A stretch of DNA of 64,000 nt from Flavobacteriaceae bacterium. GTDB lineage: Bacteria > Bacteroidota > Bacteroidia > Flavobacteriales > Flavobacteriaceae. Numbering within the stretch: position 1 is the first letter of the stretch; every line of letters starts with the position of its first letter. The notes under the pieces are model-generated. The model searched no databases and was not told where the DNA came from. It was given only the letters and a program-made list of their open reading frames with translations. The stretch covers positions 124,001 to 188,000 of the forward strand of contig NVXD01000018.1 in assembly GCA_002746415.1 (NCBI GenBank), read 5' to 3'. Both the position numbers and the translations under genes were made by a program. Shown piece by piece: positions 36,768 to 45,182 of this stretch.

Positions 36768-38053
36768 TGCAAAAGGTACTCATCATAACGTATTACTGGC
36801 CTCCAGCAGGTGGACCAGGAGTACAACGTTGGTTGAAATTTGTAAAATACCTGAGGGATTTTAATATAGAACCCGTTGTTTATATTCCTGAAAACCCAAA
36901 TTATCCCATTATTGATGATACGTTTTTGAACGAAATTCCAGAAGGAATTACCATTTATAAAAAACCCATTTTTGAACCATATCGTTTGGCGAGCCTGTTT
37001 TCTAAAAAGAAAACCAAAAGAATCAGTTCTGGTATTATTGCAACTAAAAATCAGTCTTTTTTAGAAAAGACAATGTTATGGGTACGTGGTAATTTCTTTA
37101 TTCCAGATGCCCGTAAATATTGGGTAAAACCCTCCATAACATTTTTGAAAAGCATAATTGAAAAAGAAGGTATTAGGACGATTATAACCACTGGCCCACC
37201 ACATTCGGTACACCTGATAGGCTTGGGTTTAAAAAAGAAGTTGAACCTTCAGTGGTTGGTAGATTTTAGAGATCCATGGACCTCTATTGGTTATCATAAA
37301 AAATTGAAATTATCAAAAGCTTCGCAAGCAAAGCATAAGGCATTGGAATACCTGGTGCTTACTAGTGCTGATAAAATTATTGTGACCAGCAGTACCACGA
37401 AGAGCGAGTTTGAAGTGCTTACCAAAAAACCAATTAGGGTCATTACAAATGGGTTTGATGTTGATTATGCAGAGGAAGTGGTATTGGATATTAAATTTAC
37501 CCTTTCCCATATTGGCTCATTATTGGGTGGTAGAAACCCCAAAAACCTTTGGAAGGTTATATCAGAATTAATTACTGAGGACGAAGCCTTTGAAAAAGCA
37601 ATATCCATTCAATTTGCAGGTGTAGTGAGTCAGGAGGTGATGGAAAGTATAGAAGCCGCTGGACTAGCATCCTATGCCAATTTTTTGGGGTATGTATCAC
37701 ATGAGGAGGCCATCAGTATTCAAAGAAAGTCGCAAGTATTGCTATTGGTAGAAATTGACTCGCCCGAAACCACAGGAATCATTCCAGGAAAGCTGTTTGA
37801 ATACCTAGCCGCCAAAAGGCCTATTTTGGGGATAGGACCAAAAGAGTGGGAGGTAGTGGATATGGTAACCGATACCAATTCTGGCCATATCTATAATTAT
37901 GAAGCGGAATCAGATTTAAAAAGTGTAATTTTAGATTGGTTTTTAAAATACCAGCAACAAGACCTTAGCGTTACTTCCATACATGTGCAACAGTACAGTA
38001 GGAGGGAGCTTACAGGAAAATTAGCCGAATATATTCAATGGGAGTCGTATTAA
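36767..38053 (+). CDS. Glycosyltransferase family 4 protein
   Basis: A 428-residue GT-B-fold glycosyltransferase. N-terminal YYWPPAGGPGVQRWLKF is the usual start of flavobacterial GT4 enzymes. The C-terminal donor domain contains the EX7E-like region (ETTGIIPGKLFEYLAAKRPILG). It likely adds a sugar during surface-glycan assembly. It is coupled to YfhO upstream (one-base overlap) and the flippase downstream (16-base overlap). Confidence 0.9.
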   Translation: MQKVLIITYYWPPAGGPGVQRWLKFVKYLRDFNIEPVVYIPENPNYPIIDDTFLNEIPEGITIYKKPIFEPYRLASLFSKKKTKRISSGIIATKNQSFLEKTMLWVRGNFFIPDARKYWVKPSITFLKSIIEKEGIRTIITTGPPHSVHLIGLGLKKKLNLQWLVDFRDPWTSIGYHKKLKLSKASQAKHKALEYLVLTSADKIIVTSSTTKSEFEVLTKKPIRVITNGFDVDYAEEVVLDIKFTLSHIGSLLGGRNPKNLWKVISELITEDEAFEKAISIQFAGVVSQEVMESIEAAGLASYANFLGYVSHEEAISIQRKSQVLLLVEIDSPETTGIIPGKLFEYLAAKRPILGIGPKEWEVVDMVTDTNSGHIYNYEAESDLKSVILDWFLKYQQQDLSVTSIHVQQYSRRELTGKLAEYIQWESY

Positions 38054-39492
38054 AACAATCTTTAAAGAATACTCTAGTAACCTATTTGGGTTTTGGTATT
38101 GGCGCTCTAAATATTCTCTTTTTATACACGAATTTTTTAACGGATGAATACTTTGGTCTTGTAGGGGTTATTTTATCCACTGCCACTATTTTAATGCCAT
38201 TGATGGCTTTTGGCGTGCCAAATACTTTAGTGAAATACTACAGTAGTTTCCAAGGTTCTAAGAACTCAAATGGGTTTTTAACCCTAATGTTGTTGTTGCC
38301 TTTGGTCATTATAATTCCAAGTACCGTACTTACCTATTTTGCTTTTGAGGCCATTGGTAAGTTTTTATCCAAAGAAAATGCTATTGTAGAAAGTTATGTA
38401 TGGTACATTTTCTTGATTGGCCTTGCTATGGGGTATTTTGAAGTATTCTATGCTTGGGCAAGGGTGCAGATGAAAACTGTCTTCGGGAATTTTATGAAAG
38501 AGGTTTTTATACGTGTGTGCGTGACCTTATTGTTGTGCCTTGTCTATTTTAAAGTGATTACAGTAGAAGTTTTTCTTAAAGCTTTGGTTGTCGTGTATCT
38601 ATTGCGGACAATTATTATGAAACTCTATGCTTATAAATTGAAATTTCCCAAACTGAGTTTCACATTTCCCAAAAATTCTAAAGAGATTATTACCTTTAGT
38701 TCTCTTATTATTTTAGGAGCCTCAGCAGGAGTAATTGTATTGGAAATAGACCGATTTATGATCAATCAGTTTATAAAAATAGAATATGTAGCATACTATA
38801 GTGTCGCCATCTTTATTGCTACAGTAATTGCGGTACCCTCTAGGGCCATGCATCAAATAACGTACCCTTTGACAGCAGAAATACTGAATAGAAAGGACAG
38901 CTTTGCCTTAAAGGAATTATACCAAAAAAGTTCTTTAACGCTGTTTATCATTTCTGGCTTATTATTCATATTAATTCTCCTGAATCTGAATGATTTATAT
39001 ACCCTAATTCCCAAAGAGTATAGTGGTGGACTTCTAGTGGTACTACTCATTGGTCTTGCTAAATTGTACGATTCCCTCTTGGGTAACAACAATTCTATTT
39101 TGTATAATTCTGATTATTATAAAACCGTATTGGTTATGGGGGTATGTTTAGCGGCAATGACCGTCCTCTTTAATTTTTGGTTGATACCCTTATATGGATT
39201 AAATGGTGCGGCATTGGCCACATTCTTGGCTATCTGTATTTTTAATACCGCCAAACTCTTTTATGTAAAGGCTAAATTTAAAATACAGCCTTTCACTGTG
39301 GACACCCTTAAGGTATTAGGGCTTTTACTTTTAATTGGGCCTCCGCTATACTTTTTAGAGCTTCCATTTTATGCACTACTTAATATTGCTATAAAAAGTG
39401 TCTTTGTGGTAGTAGTGTATATAAGTGTATTGTATAAGTTTAAAATCTCTGAGGATGTATTTGGGGTGTTGTCTAAGTTTTTGAAGAAGTAG
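38038..39492 (+). CDS. Polysaccharide flippase (Wzx/MOP-like)
   Basis: A 484-residue membrane protein with about 12-14 helices and the MOP/MATE-superfamily pattern of O-antigen or polysaccharide exporters. No soluble domain is present. Its position after YfhO and GT4 supports export of a lipid-linked glycan. It is the last gene of the operon. The 281-base gap that follows has no gene. Confidence 0.88.
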   Translation: MGVVLKQSLKNTLVTYLGFGIGALNILFLYTNFLTDEYFGLVGVILSTATILMPLMAFGVPNTLVKYYSSFQGSKNSNGFLTLMLLLPLVIIIPSTVLTYFAFEAIGKFLSKENAIVESYVWYIFLIGLAMGYFEVFYAWARVQMKTVFGNFMKEVFIRVCVTLLLCLVYFKVITVEVFLKALVVVYLLRTIIMKLYAYKLKFPKLSFTFPKNSKEIITFSSLIILGASAGVIVLEIDRFMINQFIKIEYVAYYSVAIFIATVIAVPSRAMHQITYPLTAEILNRKDSFALKELYQKSSLTLFIISGLLFILILLNLNDLYTLIPKEYSGGLLVVLLIGLAKLYDSLLGNNNSILYNSDYYKTVLVMGVCLAAMTVLFNFWLIPLYGLNGAALATFLAICIFNTAKLFYVKAKFKIQPFTVDTLKVLGLLLLIGPPLYFLELPFYALLNIAIKSVFVVVVYISVLYKFKISEDVFGVLSKFLKK

Positions 39493-39662
39493 TTTTATAC
39501 CTCTTTCGCCTTGAGTACTTTAATTATTTTCAGTTTTGTGTTTTAAAATCCACTAAAAGCATAAATTTCAGATGGTGCGCTTTGGATTATTTTTGGTAAA
39601 AATTATTTCTTTTATTTTTCAGATAAGAGTGTTTTCTTTCAATTTCTTCCAAAAATGTCTTT

Positions 39663-39679
39663 TTGACATACACAGTCAA
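39663..39679. promoter_or_regulatory. Inverted repeat TTGAC-N7-GTCAA, possible operator
   Basis: A perfect 5-bp dyad with a seven-base spacer lies 95 bases before the cupin lipoprotein gene. It could be a regulator site, for example for the nearby AraC protein, but a dyad this short may also be chance. Confidence 0.3.
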
Positions 39680-39773
39680 TTTATTGAAAGGCTTGGTCAA
39701 TTAAAACATGTAGAATTTTATTTATTTTGTTTCATTAAATAAAAAATCTAAGTATAACTTAAAAATTATTAAT

Positions 39774-40466
39774 ATGATTAAAAATAAAATAGTAATTAAA
39801 GTAATAGCATTAGCTGTCGTATCCATTATGTTTACAATCGTCCAAGGTTGCGGTGAAAAGGAAAACAAACTTAAAAAAAGCGAGGAGCCAATAGCTGAAC
39901 TATCTCTTGATGAAGGAACGGAACCTCACATTCATAGTCATTCATTACCATCAGATCCTGGCAAAAGAATAGTAAAACCAAATGAGGCAAAACAATTTTG
40001 GATTTTTCCAGAAAGCAAGGAAAATCTAGGTTCTGGAGGCTTGCTTCAAGTTTATATGGACTCCGAAAGTCATCCCCATGCTTCTTCAGGTTTCGCAAAA
40101 TATGAGTTGGGTGTAGGAGGTGCATTACCTGAGCATAAGCATAACAAAACCGAAGAGATTGCTTATTTTCTTTCAGGAAAGGGTATTGTTATAAGTTATG
40201 AGAACGATCAGCGTATAGAAACAGTTGTGGAGGAGGGATACGTATGGTATACGGCACCAGGAGAATGGCATTCATTCAAAAATACTGGAGATATACCCTT
40301 AAAATTGGTGTTTGCCACTATACCAAATGCCAAACATGGCTTGTTGACCTTCTTTAAAAAGGTGGGGGCAGCGCCTGGGAAACTGGCCACTGTATTAAGT
40401 GCCGATGAATTTGCAAAGCTTGCATCAGAAAATGACTTGATCTTAAAGCCTGCAAAAATTGAGTAG
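39774..40466 (+). CDS. Exported cupin-domain lipoprotein
   Basis: A 230-residue protein. The type II signal sequence ends in the lipobox VQGC (Cys about 26). A single cupin domain follows, with motif 1 LPEHKHNKTEEIAYFLSG (two His and Glu metal ligands) and motif 2 PGEWHSFKN (His). A His-rich stretch HIHSHS near residue 52 and HPHAS near 105 add further metal-binding potential. Most cupins of this kind are cytoplasmic, so a lipoprotein form is unusual. Function is unknown. It precedes an AraC regulator on the same strand. Confidence 0.8.
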   Translation: MIKNKIVIKVIALAVVSIMFTIVQGCGEKENKLKKSEEPIAELSLDEGTEPHIHSHSLPSDPGKRIVKPNEAKQFWIFPESKENLGSGGLLQVYMDSESHPHASSGFAKYELGVGGALPEHKHNKTEEIAYFLSGKGIVISYENDQRIETVVEEGYVWYTAPGEWHSFKNTGDIPLKLVFATIPNAKHGLLTFFKKVGAAPGKLATVLSADEFAKLASENDLILKPAKIE

Positions 40467-40519
40467 AAACATGGCTTGGACTTTGTGTTAGCTGGGCAAG
40501 GTGTATAAGAAATATGCAC

Positions 40520-40535
40520 CAATCAATCAATCAAT
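40520..40535. repeat. Tetranucleotide repeat (CAAT)4
   Basis: Four perfect CAAT units lie about 105 bases before the araC-type gene. A short repeat like this can vary in length by slippage, but four units is near the chance level in AT-rich DNA. Confidence 0.6.
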
Positions 40536-40639
40536 TGTAGGTGAGAAAATATAAGTTTAACCTTTGGGAATATTATGCTATCTTAATTGCTTTTGCTAAA
40601 AAGATGTAATTTTAAAGTACAAACCTTTATTTGAAAAAG

Positions 40640-41518
40640 ATGGAAAACGGTTACGACATAGCAAAAAACACTCCTATATTCAAGAAAATTGAAGTATCCT
40701 CCCTTATGTTTTCGGAGTATCGATGTATGGAGGAAAAATCAATGTTCGCAGCCTGGTCACATCTTAATTATTTTATTTATGTACTGGAAGGAAAAAAGAA
40801 ATGGCGCACCTTAGATCATAGCTATATGGTTCATGCCAATGAGGTGCTTTTTGTAAAAAAAGGGGCCAATATTATCCATAAGTTTTTTGATTCGGATTTT
40901 TGTGCCATGGTAATATTTATTCCAGATACGTACATCAGGGATTTTATTTTACAAAAACCAGAAATAGGCATGGGTCAAAAAAATAATATTCCAAGTGACA
41001 GTGTAATTCCTTTAAAATTAGACAAGACATTAAGCACCTATTTTGCTTCCATGTTGGAGTATTTTTTTAATAATGAAAAGCCTTCAAAATATTTAATGGA
41101 AATTAAATTTCAGGAATTGTTGGTCAATATTTTGTCACTTTCTTCTAATCCAAAAATTAGGAGTTATTTTAAGAATATAGCACAAAACGTTAAACCATCG
41201 ATCAAAAATATTATGGAATCTAATTTTATTTATAATTTATCTCTGGAAGAGTTTGCCAGGTTAACGCATAGAAGCTTAAGTAGCTTTAATCGTGATTTCC
41301 ATAGTACTTATGGAATATCACCAGGGAAATGGCTTATTAATAAAAGACTGCTACACGCTAAAAAGTTACTGGAGAATACACATCAAAAAATATATGAAGT
41401 CGCTTTTGATTGTGGTTTTGAAAGCCCCGCACATTTTGCAAGAGTATTCAAAAATGAAAATGGTATGACTCCTTTAAAATTTCAAAAAAACGCAGCTGTA
41501 CGTTTAATGACATTATAG
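40640..41518 (+). CDS. AraC-family transcriptional regulator
   Basis: A protein of about 292 residues with an N-terminal cupin-like ligand domain and a C-terminal double helix-turn-helix (about 195-285): LSLEEFARLTHRSLSSFNRDF, then KIYEVAFDCGFESPAHFARVFK. ATG 40640 is preferred to a TTG nine bases upstream. It lies between a cupin lipoprotein and an acyl-CoA dehydrogenase and is a plausible activator of one or both. The effector is unknown. Confidence 0.9.
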   Translation: MENGYDIAKNTPIFKKIEVSSLMFSEYRCMEEKSMFAAWSHLNYFIYVLEGKKKWRTLDHSYMVHANEVLFVKKGANIIHKFFDSDFCAMVIFIPDTYIRDFILQKPEIGMGQKNNIPSDSVIPLKLDKTLSTYFASMLEYFFNNEKPSKYLMEIKFQELLVNILSLSSNPKIRSYFKNIAQNVKPSIKNIMESNFIYNLSLEEFARLTHRSLSSFNRDFHSTYGISPGKWLINKRLLHAKKLLENTHQKIYEVAFDCGFESPAHFARVFKNENGMTPLKFQKNAAVRLMTL

Positions 41519-41545
41519 TAATATTTTCAACCTCTGATTATAGAT

Positions 41546-42676
41546 ATGCATAAAAATAAGACAACTAAACTTGTATCAAAAAAATTGTTGAATCTTATAG
41601 ACCAGTTAGGCGAACAATTTGCAACAAATGGAATTAATCATGATCAGCGTGATACTTTTGTAGCTGATAATTATCATTTGCTCAAAAAGAAGGGATATCT
41701 AACAGCCATGATTCCACAATCCTTAGGTGGAGCGGGTGTTTCTTATAATGATATGTGCAAAATCTTAATCAAAATTGCACAGTATTGTCCTGCTACCGCA
41801 CTAGCGCTTTCCATGCATCAACATCTCATTGCAACCAACATTTGGAAATACATACATTTTAATACGGGAGGAGAATTTCTAAAAGAGGTAGTGGATAAAA
41901 ATCTGGTTTTGATTAGTACAGGTGCACGTGACTGGCTAGACTCAAGTGGTAATATGATAAAAACGAATGGCGGTTATTTGGTTTCAGCAAAAAAACAATT
42001 TGCTAGTCAATCTGCAATTGGAGATATTTTGGTGACCAGCATGCCTTATAATGACCCAGAAAAGGGTTGGCAGGTATTGCACTTCACAGTACCTATGAGT
42101 TCAGATGGTCTAAAGATACTGGATGATTGGTACACACTGGGAATGCGAGGTACTGGTTCACAGACGGTAACACTAGAAAATGTATTTGTTCCCGATAATT
42201 CGATATCCATGACAAGAGCAAAAGGCGAGTTTCCTATGTTTTGGAATGTAGTGCTTACCGTTGCATTACCCTTGATCATGGCCCCTTATGTAGGAATTGC
42301 CGAGAAAGCATTGAAGATTACTCTAGAAAAGTTAAAAGTAAAACAGGGTAGACCACCACATATTACTTTTTTACTTGGGGAAGTCTATAATAGCCTTACA
42401 TCGGCTCAAGTGTTGCATAAAGACATGATTGGAAAAGCCAACAATTTAGATTTTCAGCCTGAAAATAGATTAGGTGTCGAAATATTAGCCAGAAAGACAT
42501 TGGTCGCTAGCGCATGCAAGGAAACTGTCAATAAAGCTATGGAAACAGTAGGCGGACAAAGTTATTATCGAAAAATTGAACTTGAACGACTCTTCAGGGA
42601 TGTACAGGCGGCAGGTTTTCATACATTACCCGAAAAGCAACAGCTGCAATTTACAGGAGATTTTTTATTGAAATAG
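41546..42676 (+). CDS. Acyl-CoA dehydrogenase-family flavoprotein
   Basis: A 376-residue protein with the three-part ACAD fold. The flavin and substrate segment MRGTGSQTVTLENVFVP near residue 200 is typical. The N-terminal helical domain and the C-terminal four-helix bundle are present. The usual catalytic Glu is not obvious by eye, so it may belong to the ACAD-like oxidase/monooxygenase branch. It is 27 bases after the AraC gene, probably in the same transcript. Confidence 0.82.
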   Translation: MHKNKTTKLVSKKLLNLIDQLGEQFATNGINHDQRDTFVADNYHLLKKKGYLTAMIPQSLGGAGVSYNDMCKILIKIAQYCPATALALSMHQHLIATNIWKYIHFNTGGEFLKEVVDKNLVLISTGARDWLDSSGNMIKTNGGYLVSAKKQFASQSAIGDILVTSMPYNDPEKGWQVLHFTVPMSSDGLKILDDWYTLGMRGTGSQTVTLENVFVPDNSISMTRAKGEFPMFWNVVLTVALPLIMAPYVGIAEKALKITLEKLKVKQGRPPHITFLLGEVYNSLTSAQVLHKDMIGKANNLDFQPENRLGVEILARKTLVASACKETVNKAMETVGGQSYYRKIELERLFRDVQAAGFHTLPEKQQLQFTGDFLLK

Positions 42677-42864
42677 TATTATGGCCCATAATAACTATTT
42701 GTAGTTATGACCTAGACATTATTCTTGTTTTCAGGCAGCATCATATAGGTATTACGTCTTTATTTTGAAGGTAATCAACTTCTATGGCACTACTGAACTG
42801 CGTAATTGATGCGTTTACGGAAGGAGACTCAAAACAATTATGAAATTGTTTTTGATTCAAATAG

Positions 42865-42898
42865 AAAAACCCCACGGGAACCGAAATTCGCCATGGGG
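42865..42898 (-). terminator. Rho-independent terminator of the Arg-rich protein gene
   Basis: On the minus strand CCCCATGG / CCGTGGGG pairs with one mismatch and is followed by five T. It lies 30 bases past the stop of the minus-strand gene at 42929. Between 42677 and 42864 I see no gene. Confidence 0.6.
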
Positions 42899-42928
42899 CT
42901 TTACAACCAACCAACCTAAAAACTATTG

Positions 42929-44098
42929 TTATTGTCTTCTAGAACTTCTAGCTGACCCTGTTTTATTACTTCTTGGAGCACTACTTCTACTAGCTACCCC
43001 TTTATTTCTAGAGGTAGCACTACGACTTGTAGTAGCAACCCTCTTTTGTGTTCTTGCACGTGGCGCTACCTTTCTTTGTGTATTTCTAGTTACAGGTTTT
43101 CTGTAAGTAGTTGTACTTCTGGTAACAGTTCTGCTATTAGGAGCCTTGGTAACCGTTCTTTTAGTTACCGTTCTACTATTAGCTGATGGCCTTTTAACCT
43201 GCGTGCTTCTTTTTACAGTAGTGTTACGGTTAACCCCTCTGTTTCTATCAATAGACGTTCTTGTTGTAGTCTTTCTATTGACATTAGGACGTGTCGTTGT
43301 ACGTGTAACACTTCTGTTTGTTTTAGCAGCATTATTTCTATGTGAAACTGACCTATTGGATCTAGCTACATCATTGTATCCTCTTCTGTTGTTATCTCTT
43401 GTAGCCACTCTTTTATCGTTTCTATAAATAGTGCTTCTTTTATGCTTACTGTTACCATGCTTATAAGCCTTTCCATATTTTACATAAGACCTTCTATGGT
43501 TATGCTTATAAGGTTTGTAGTACGTATATCTTACAGGACTATAATAACTTCTGTACGGTCTATTATACACCAAGCATAAGCTTAATGATGGTCTTGCAAA
43601 ATAGCTGTGAAAAGAGTTGTATACATAATATCTGTTGTATCTGTTTATGTACCCAGTATGATGGCTATAGAACCCTCTATGGTTATAATAAGCATACATC
43701 CCACCAATTCTATGAACCCTACCGTTTCGGTACCATACATTCACATCTCCAAATTGAGTTACACGACCATATGAATCGTAATACACAGGAACATTCTCAA
43801 CCTGAATAACTGCACCGTAATCATCATACTGCACATATGCATTGTAATCGCGACCTGAATTAAAAGTTATTTGCGTATTTCTTGAGCGATAAGAAATACT
43901 TCTGTTTCTGTTGTTGTCAATATAAAAGTCAAATTCGCCATCCGGATATACTGAAAACGTAACGCCATTTTCAACAAAAATGAATGAGTTGTTGTAATTA
44001 TAAGCATTGCGTATTGCAACCTTATCTTCTGTTGTGTTAGCCATGGTACTTGTAGTACCCAAAACTAATGCTGTTAAAAGAAATAGTATGTTTTTCAT
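42929..44098 (-). CDS. Exported Arg/Thr/Ser/Asn-rich low-complexity protein
   Basis: A protein of about 389 residues. A signal peptide (MKNILFLLTALVLGTTSTMA) precedes a structured beta-rich region of about 130 residues that repeats short DNN/YGRV/YYDSYGRVTQFGDVNV-like strands. A Tyr/Arg/His-rich segment follows, then about 170 residues of Arg-Thr-Ser-Val-Asn low-complexity sequence (RTTTRPNVNRKTTTRTS, VTKRTVTKAPNSRTVTRST) with a very high positive charge. Start ATG 44098 or 44101 is chosen for the signal peptide. It may bind DNA, polysaccharide or the cell wall outside the inner membrane. No family is recognised for the tail. Confidence 0.75.
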   Translation of the reverse strand: MKNILFLLTALVLGTTSTMANTTEDKVAIRNAYNYNNSFIFVENGVTFSVYPDGEFDFYIDNNRNRSISYRSRNTQITFNSGRDYNAYVQYDDYGAVIQVENVPVYYDSYGRVTQFGDVNVWYRNGRVHRIGGMYAYYNHRGFYSHHTGYINRYNRYYVYNSFHSYFARPSLSLCLVYNRPYRSYYSPVRYTYYKPYKHNHRRSYVKYGKAYKHGNSKHKRSTIYRNDKRVATRDNNRRGYNDVARSNRSVSHRNNAAKTNRSVTRTTTRPNVNRKTTTRTSIDRNRGVNRNTTVKRSTQVKRPSANSRTVTKRTVTKAPNSRTVTRSTTTYRKPVTRNTQRKVAPRARTQKRVATTSRSATSRNKGVASRSSAPRSNKTGSARSSRRQ

Positions 44099-44349
44099 CA
44101 TATAAGGTTTTAGTTTCCGAATGTAACTGTTCACATTCGATTAGGATAGAGCAAACAGCGTGCCATAAAATTTGGACACCTTATAATCAACTGATTATCA
44201 ATGATTTATTTTTAATTAAATTGAAGAAATATCTGTTTGAGCAAAACTAAAAACTACTTATAAAAAGAAAATTATTCTAAAAAAGGTCTTTCCATTGACC
44301 CTAGGGTGCACAACTTGAAAGGAAAGAAATAAGGGTGTATTTAAATGAT

Positions 44350-45180
44350 TTATATTGAAATAGGAAGTCCATTTTCCTGTCCCCATTCGGCCCAGGAAGC
44401 ATCATAAATTGACTTCTCATTGGTATTGACAAGAGCACATGCCAGGAGCACAATACAAGCCGTCATGCCCGAACCACAACTAAAAATAAGGGGTGTCTCT
44501 TCAAGATTGTGCTTGCCGATAACCTTTTCTAGTTCTGGTTTAGGAAGAAACATACCTTCATTTAATAAAGTGGAGTAGGGTAGGCTGATGGAATTTGGAA
44601 TATGTCCACTTCTATAACCAGTTCTTGGTTCTGGGACTTCGGCATAGAACCGTGCTTTTGATCGGGCATCTAGCACCAATGCTTTCTTTTCTGCTATATT
44701 TTTAAGGACATCATCTTTATCAACTACCAAATGACTCTGATATGTAGCTGTAAAATTTCCATTTGGATATGTTTTTACTTCTTTGGGTTCTGTACGTAGT
44801 CCATTTTTCACCCAAGCGGGTAGTCCACCATCTAAAACTGCCACATTTTGGAACCCCATGATATGGAATAGACACCATGCTCTAGGGCTGGAATAAATAC
44901 CAAGGTTATCATAGACAACAATTTTACTGTCTTTGTTGATGCCTAATTTTCTACATGCTTCCGTAAATGCTTTCGGAGCCGGTATGGTATTGGGTAAATC
45001 ACTTTCTTGGTCTGAAAAAGATTTTTTAATATCAAAAAAGCGCGCGTTTTTAATTTGGATTCCTGGATATTCAGTTTCAATATTTTTGATGGTGTTTTTT
45101 ACACTTGCATCCAATAGTATCAATTTTGGGTCGGTAAAATTTTCCCGAAGCCATTCAATTGATACCAAGGGTTCTTCCAT
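44350..45180 (-). CDS. sseA: 3-Mercaptopyruvate sulfurtransferase (two-domain rhodanese)
   Basis: A 276-residue protein with two tandem rhodanese domains. The active-site loop in domain 2 is SCGSGMTA (Cys about 239). The CGSGxTA form is typical of mercaptopyruvate rather than thiosulfate sulfurtransferases. ARFFDIKKSFSD and RPGHIP-like RSGHIPNS motifs are also present. It starts two bases after uvrA ends, so the two are probably co-transcribed. Confidence 0.9.
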   Translation of the reverse strand: MEEPLVSIEWLRENFTDPKLILLDASVKNTIKNIETEYPGIQIKNARFFDIKKSFSDQESDLPNTIPAPKAFTEACRKLGINKDSKIVVYDNLGIYSSPRAWCLFHIMGFQNVAVLDGGLPAWVKNGLRTEPKEVKTYPNGNFTATYQSHLVVDKDDVLKNIAEKKALVLDARSKARFYAEVPEPRTGYRSGHIPNSISLPYSTLLNEGMFLPKPELEKVIGKHNLEETPLIFSCGSGMTACIVLLACALVNTNEKSIYDASWAEWGQENGLPISI

Positions 45181-45182
45181 TA

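Noticed and set aside
42784-42843. A 19-codon open frame between the ACAD gene and the Arg-rich gene
   Set aside because: Too short, with no promoter, terminator or conserved feature to support it.
43146-43427. Long plus-strand open frame inside the Arg-rich gene
   Set aside because: It mirrors the low-complexity codons of the minus-strand gene, encodes a Leu/Val-rich chance product and has no promoter or start context.
43021-43430. Apparent short repeats resembling a CRISPR-like array
   Set aside because: The repetitiveness comes from Arg/Thr/Ser codons of the exported protein on the minus strand; units vary in length and there are no unique spacers.
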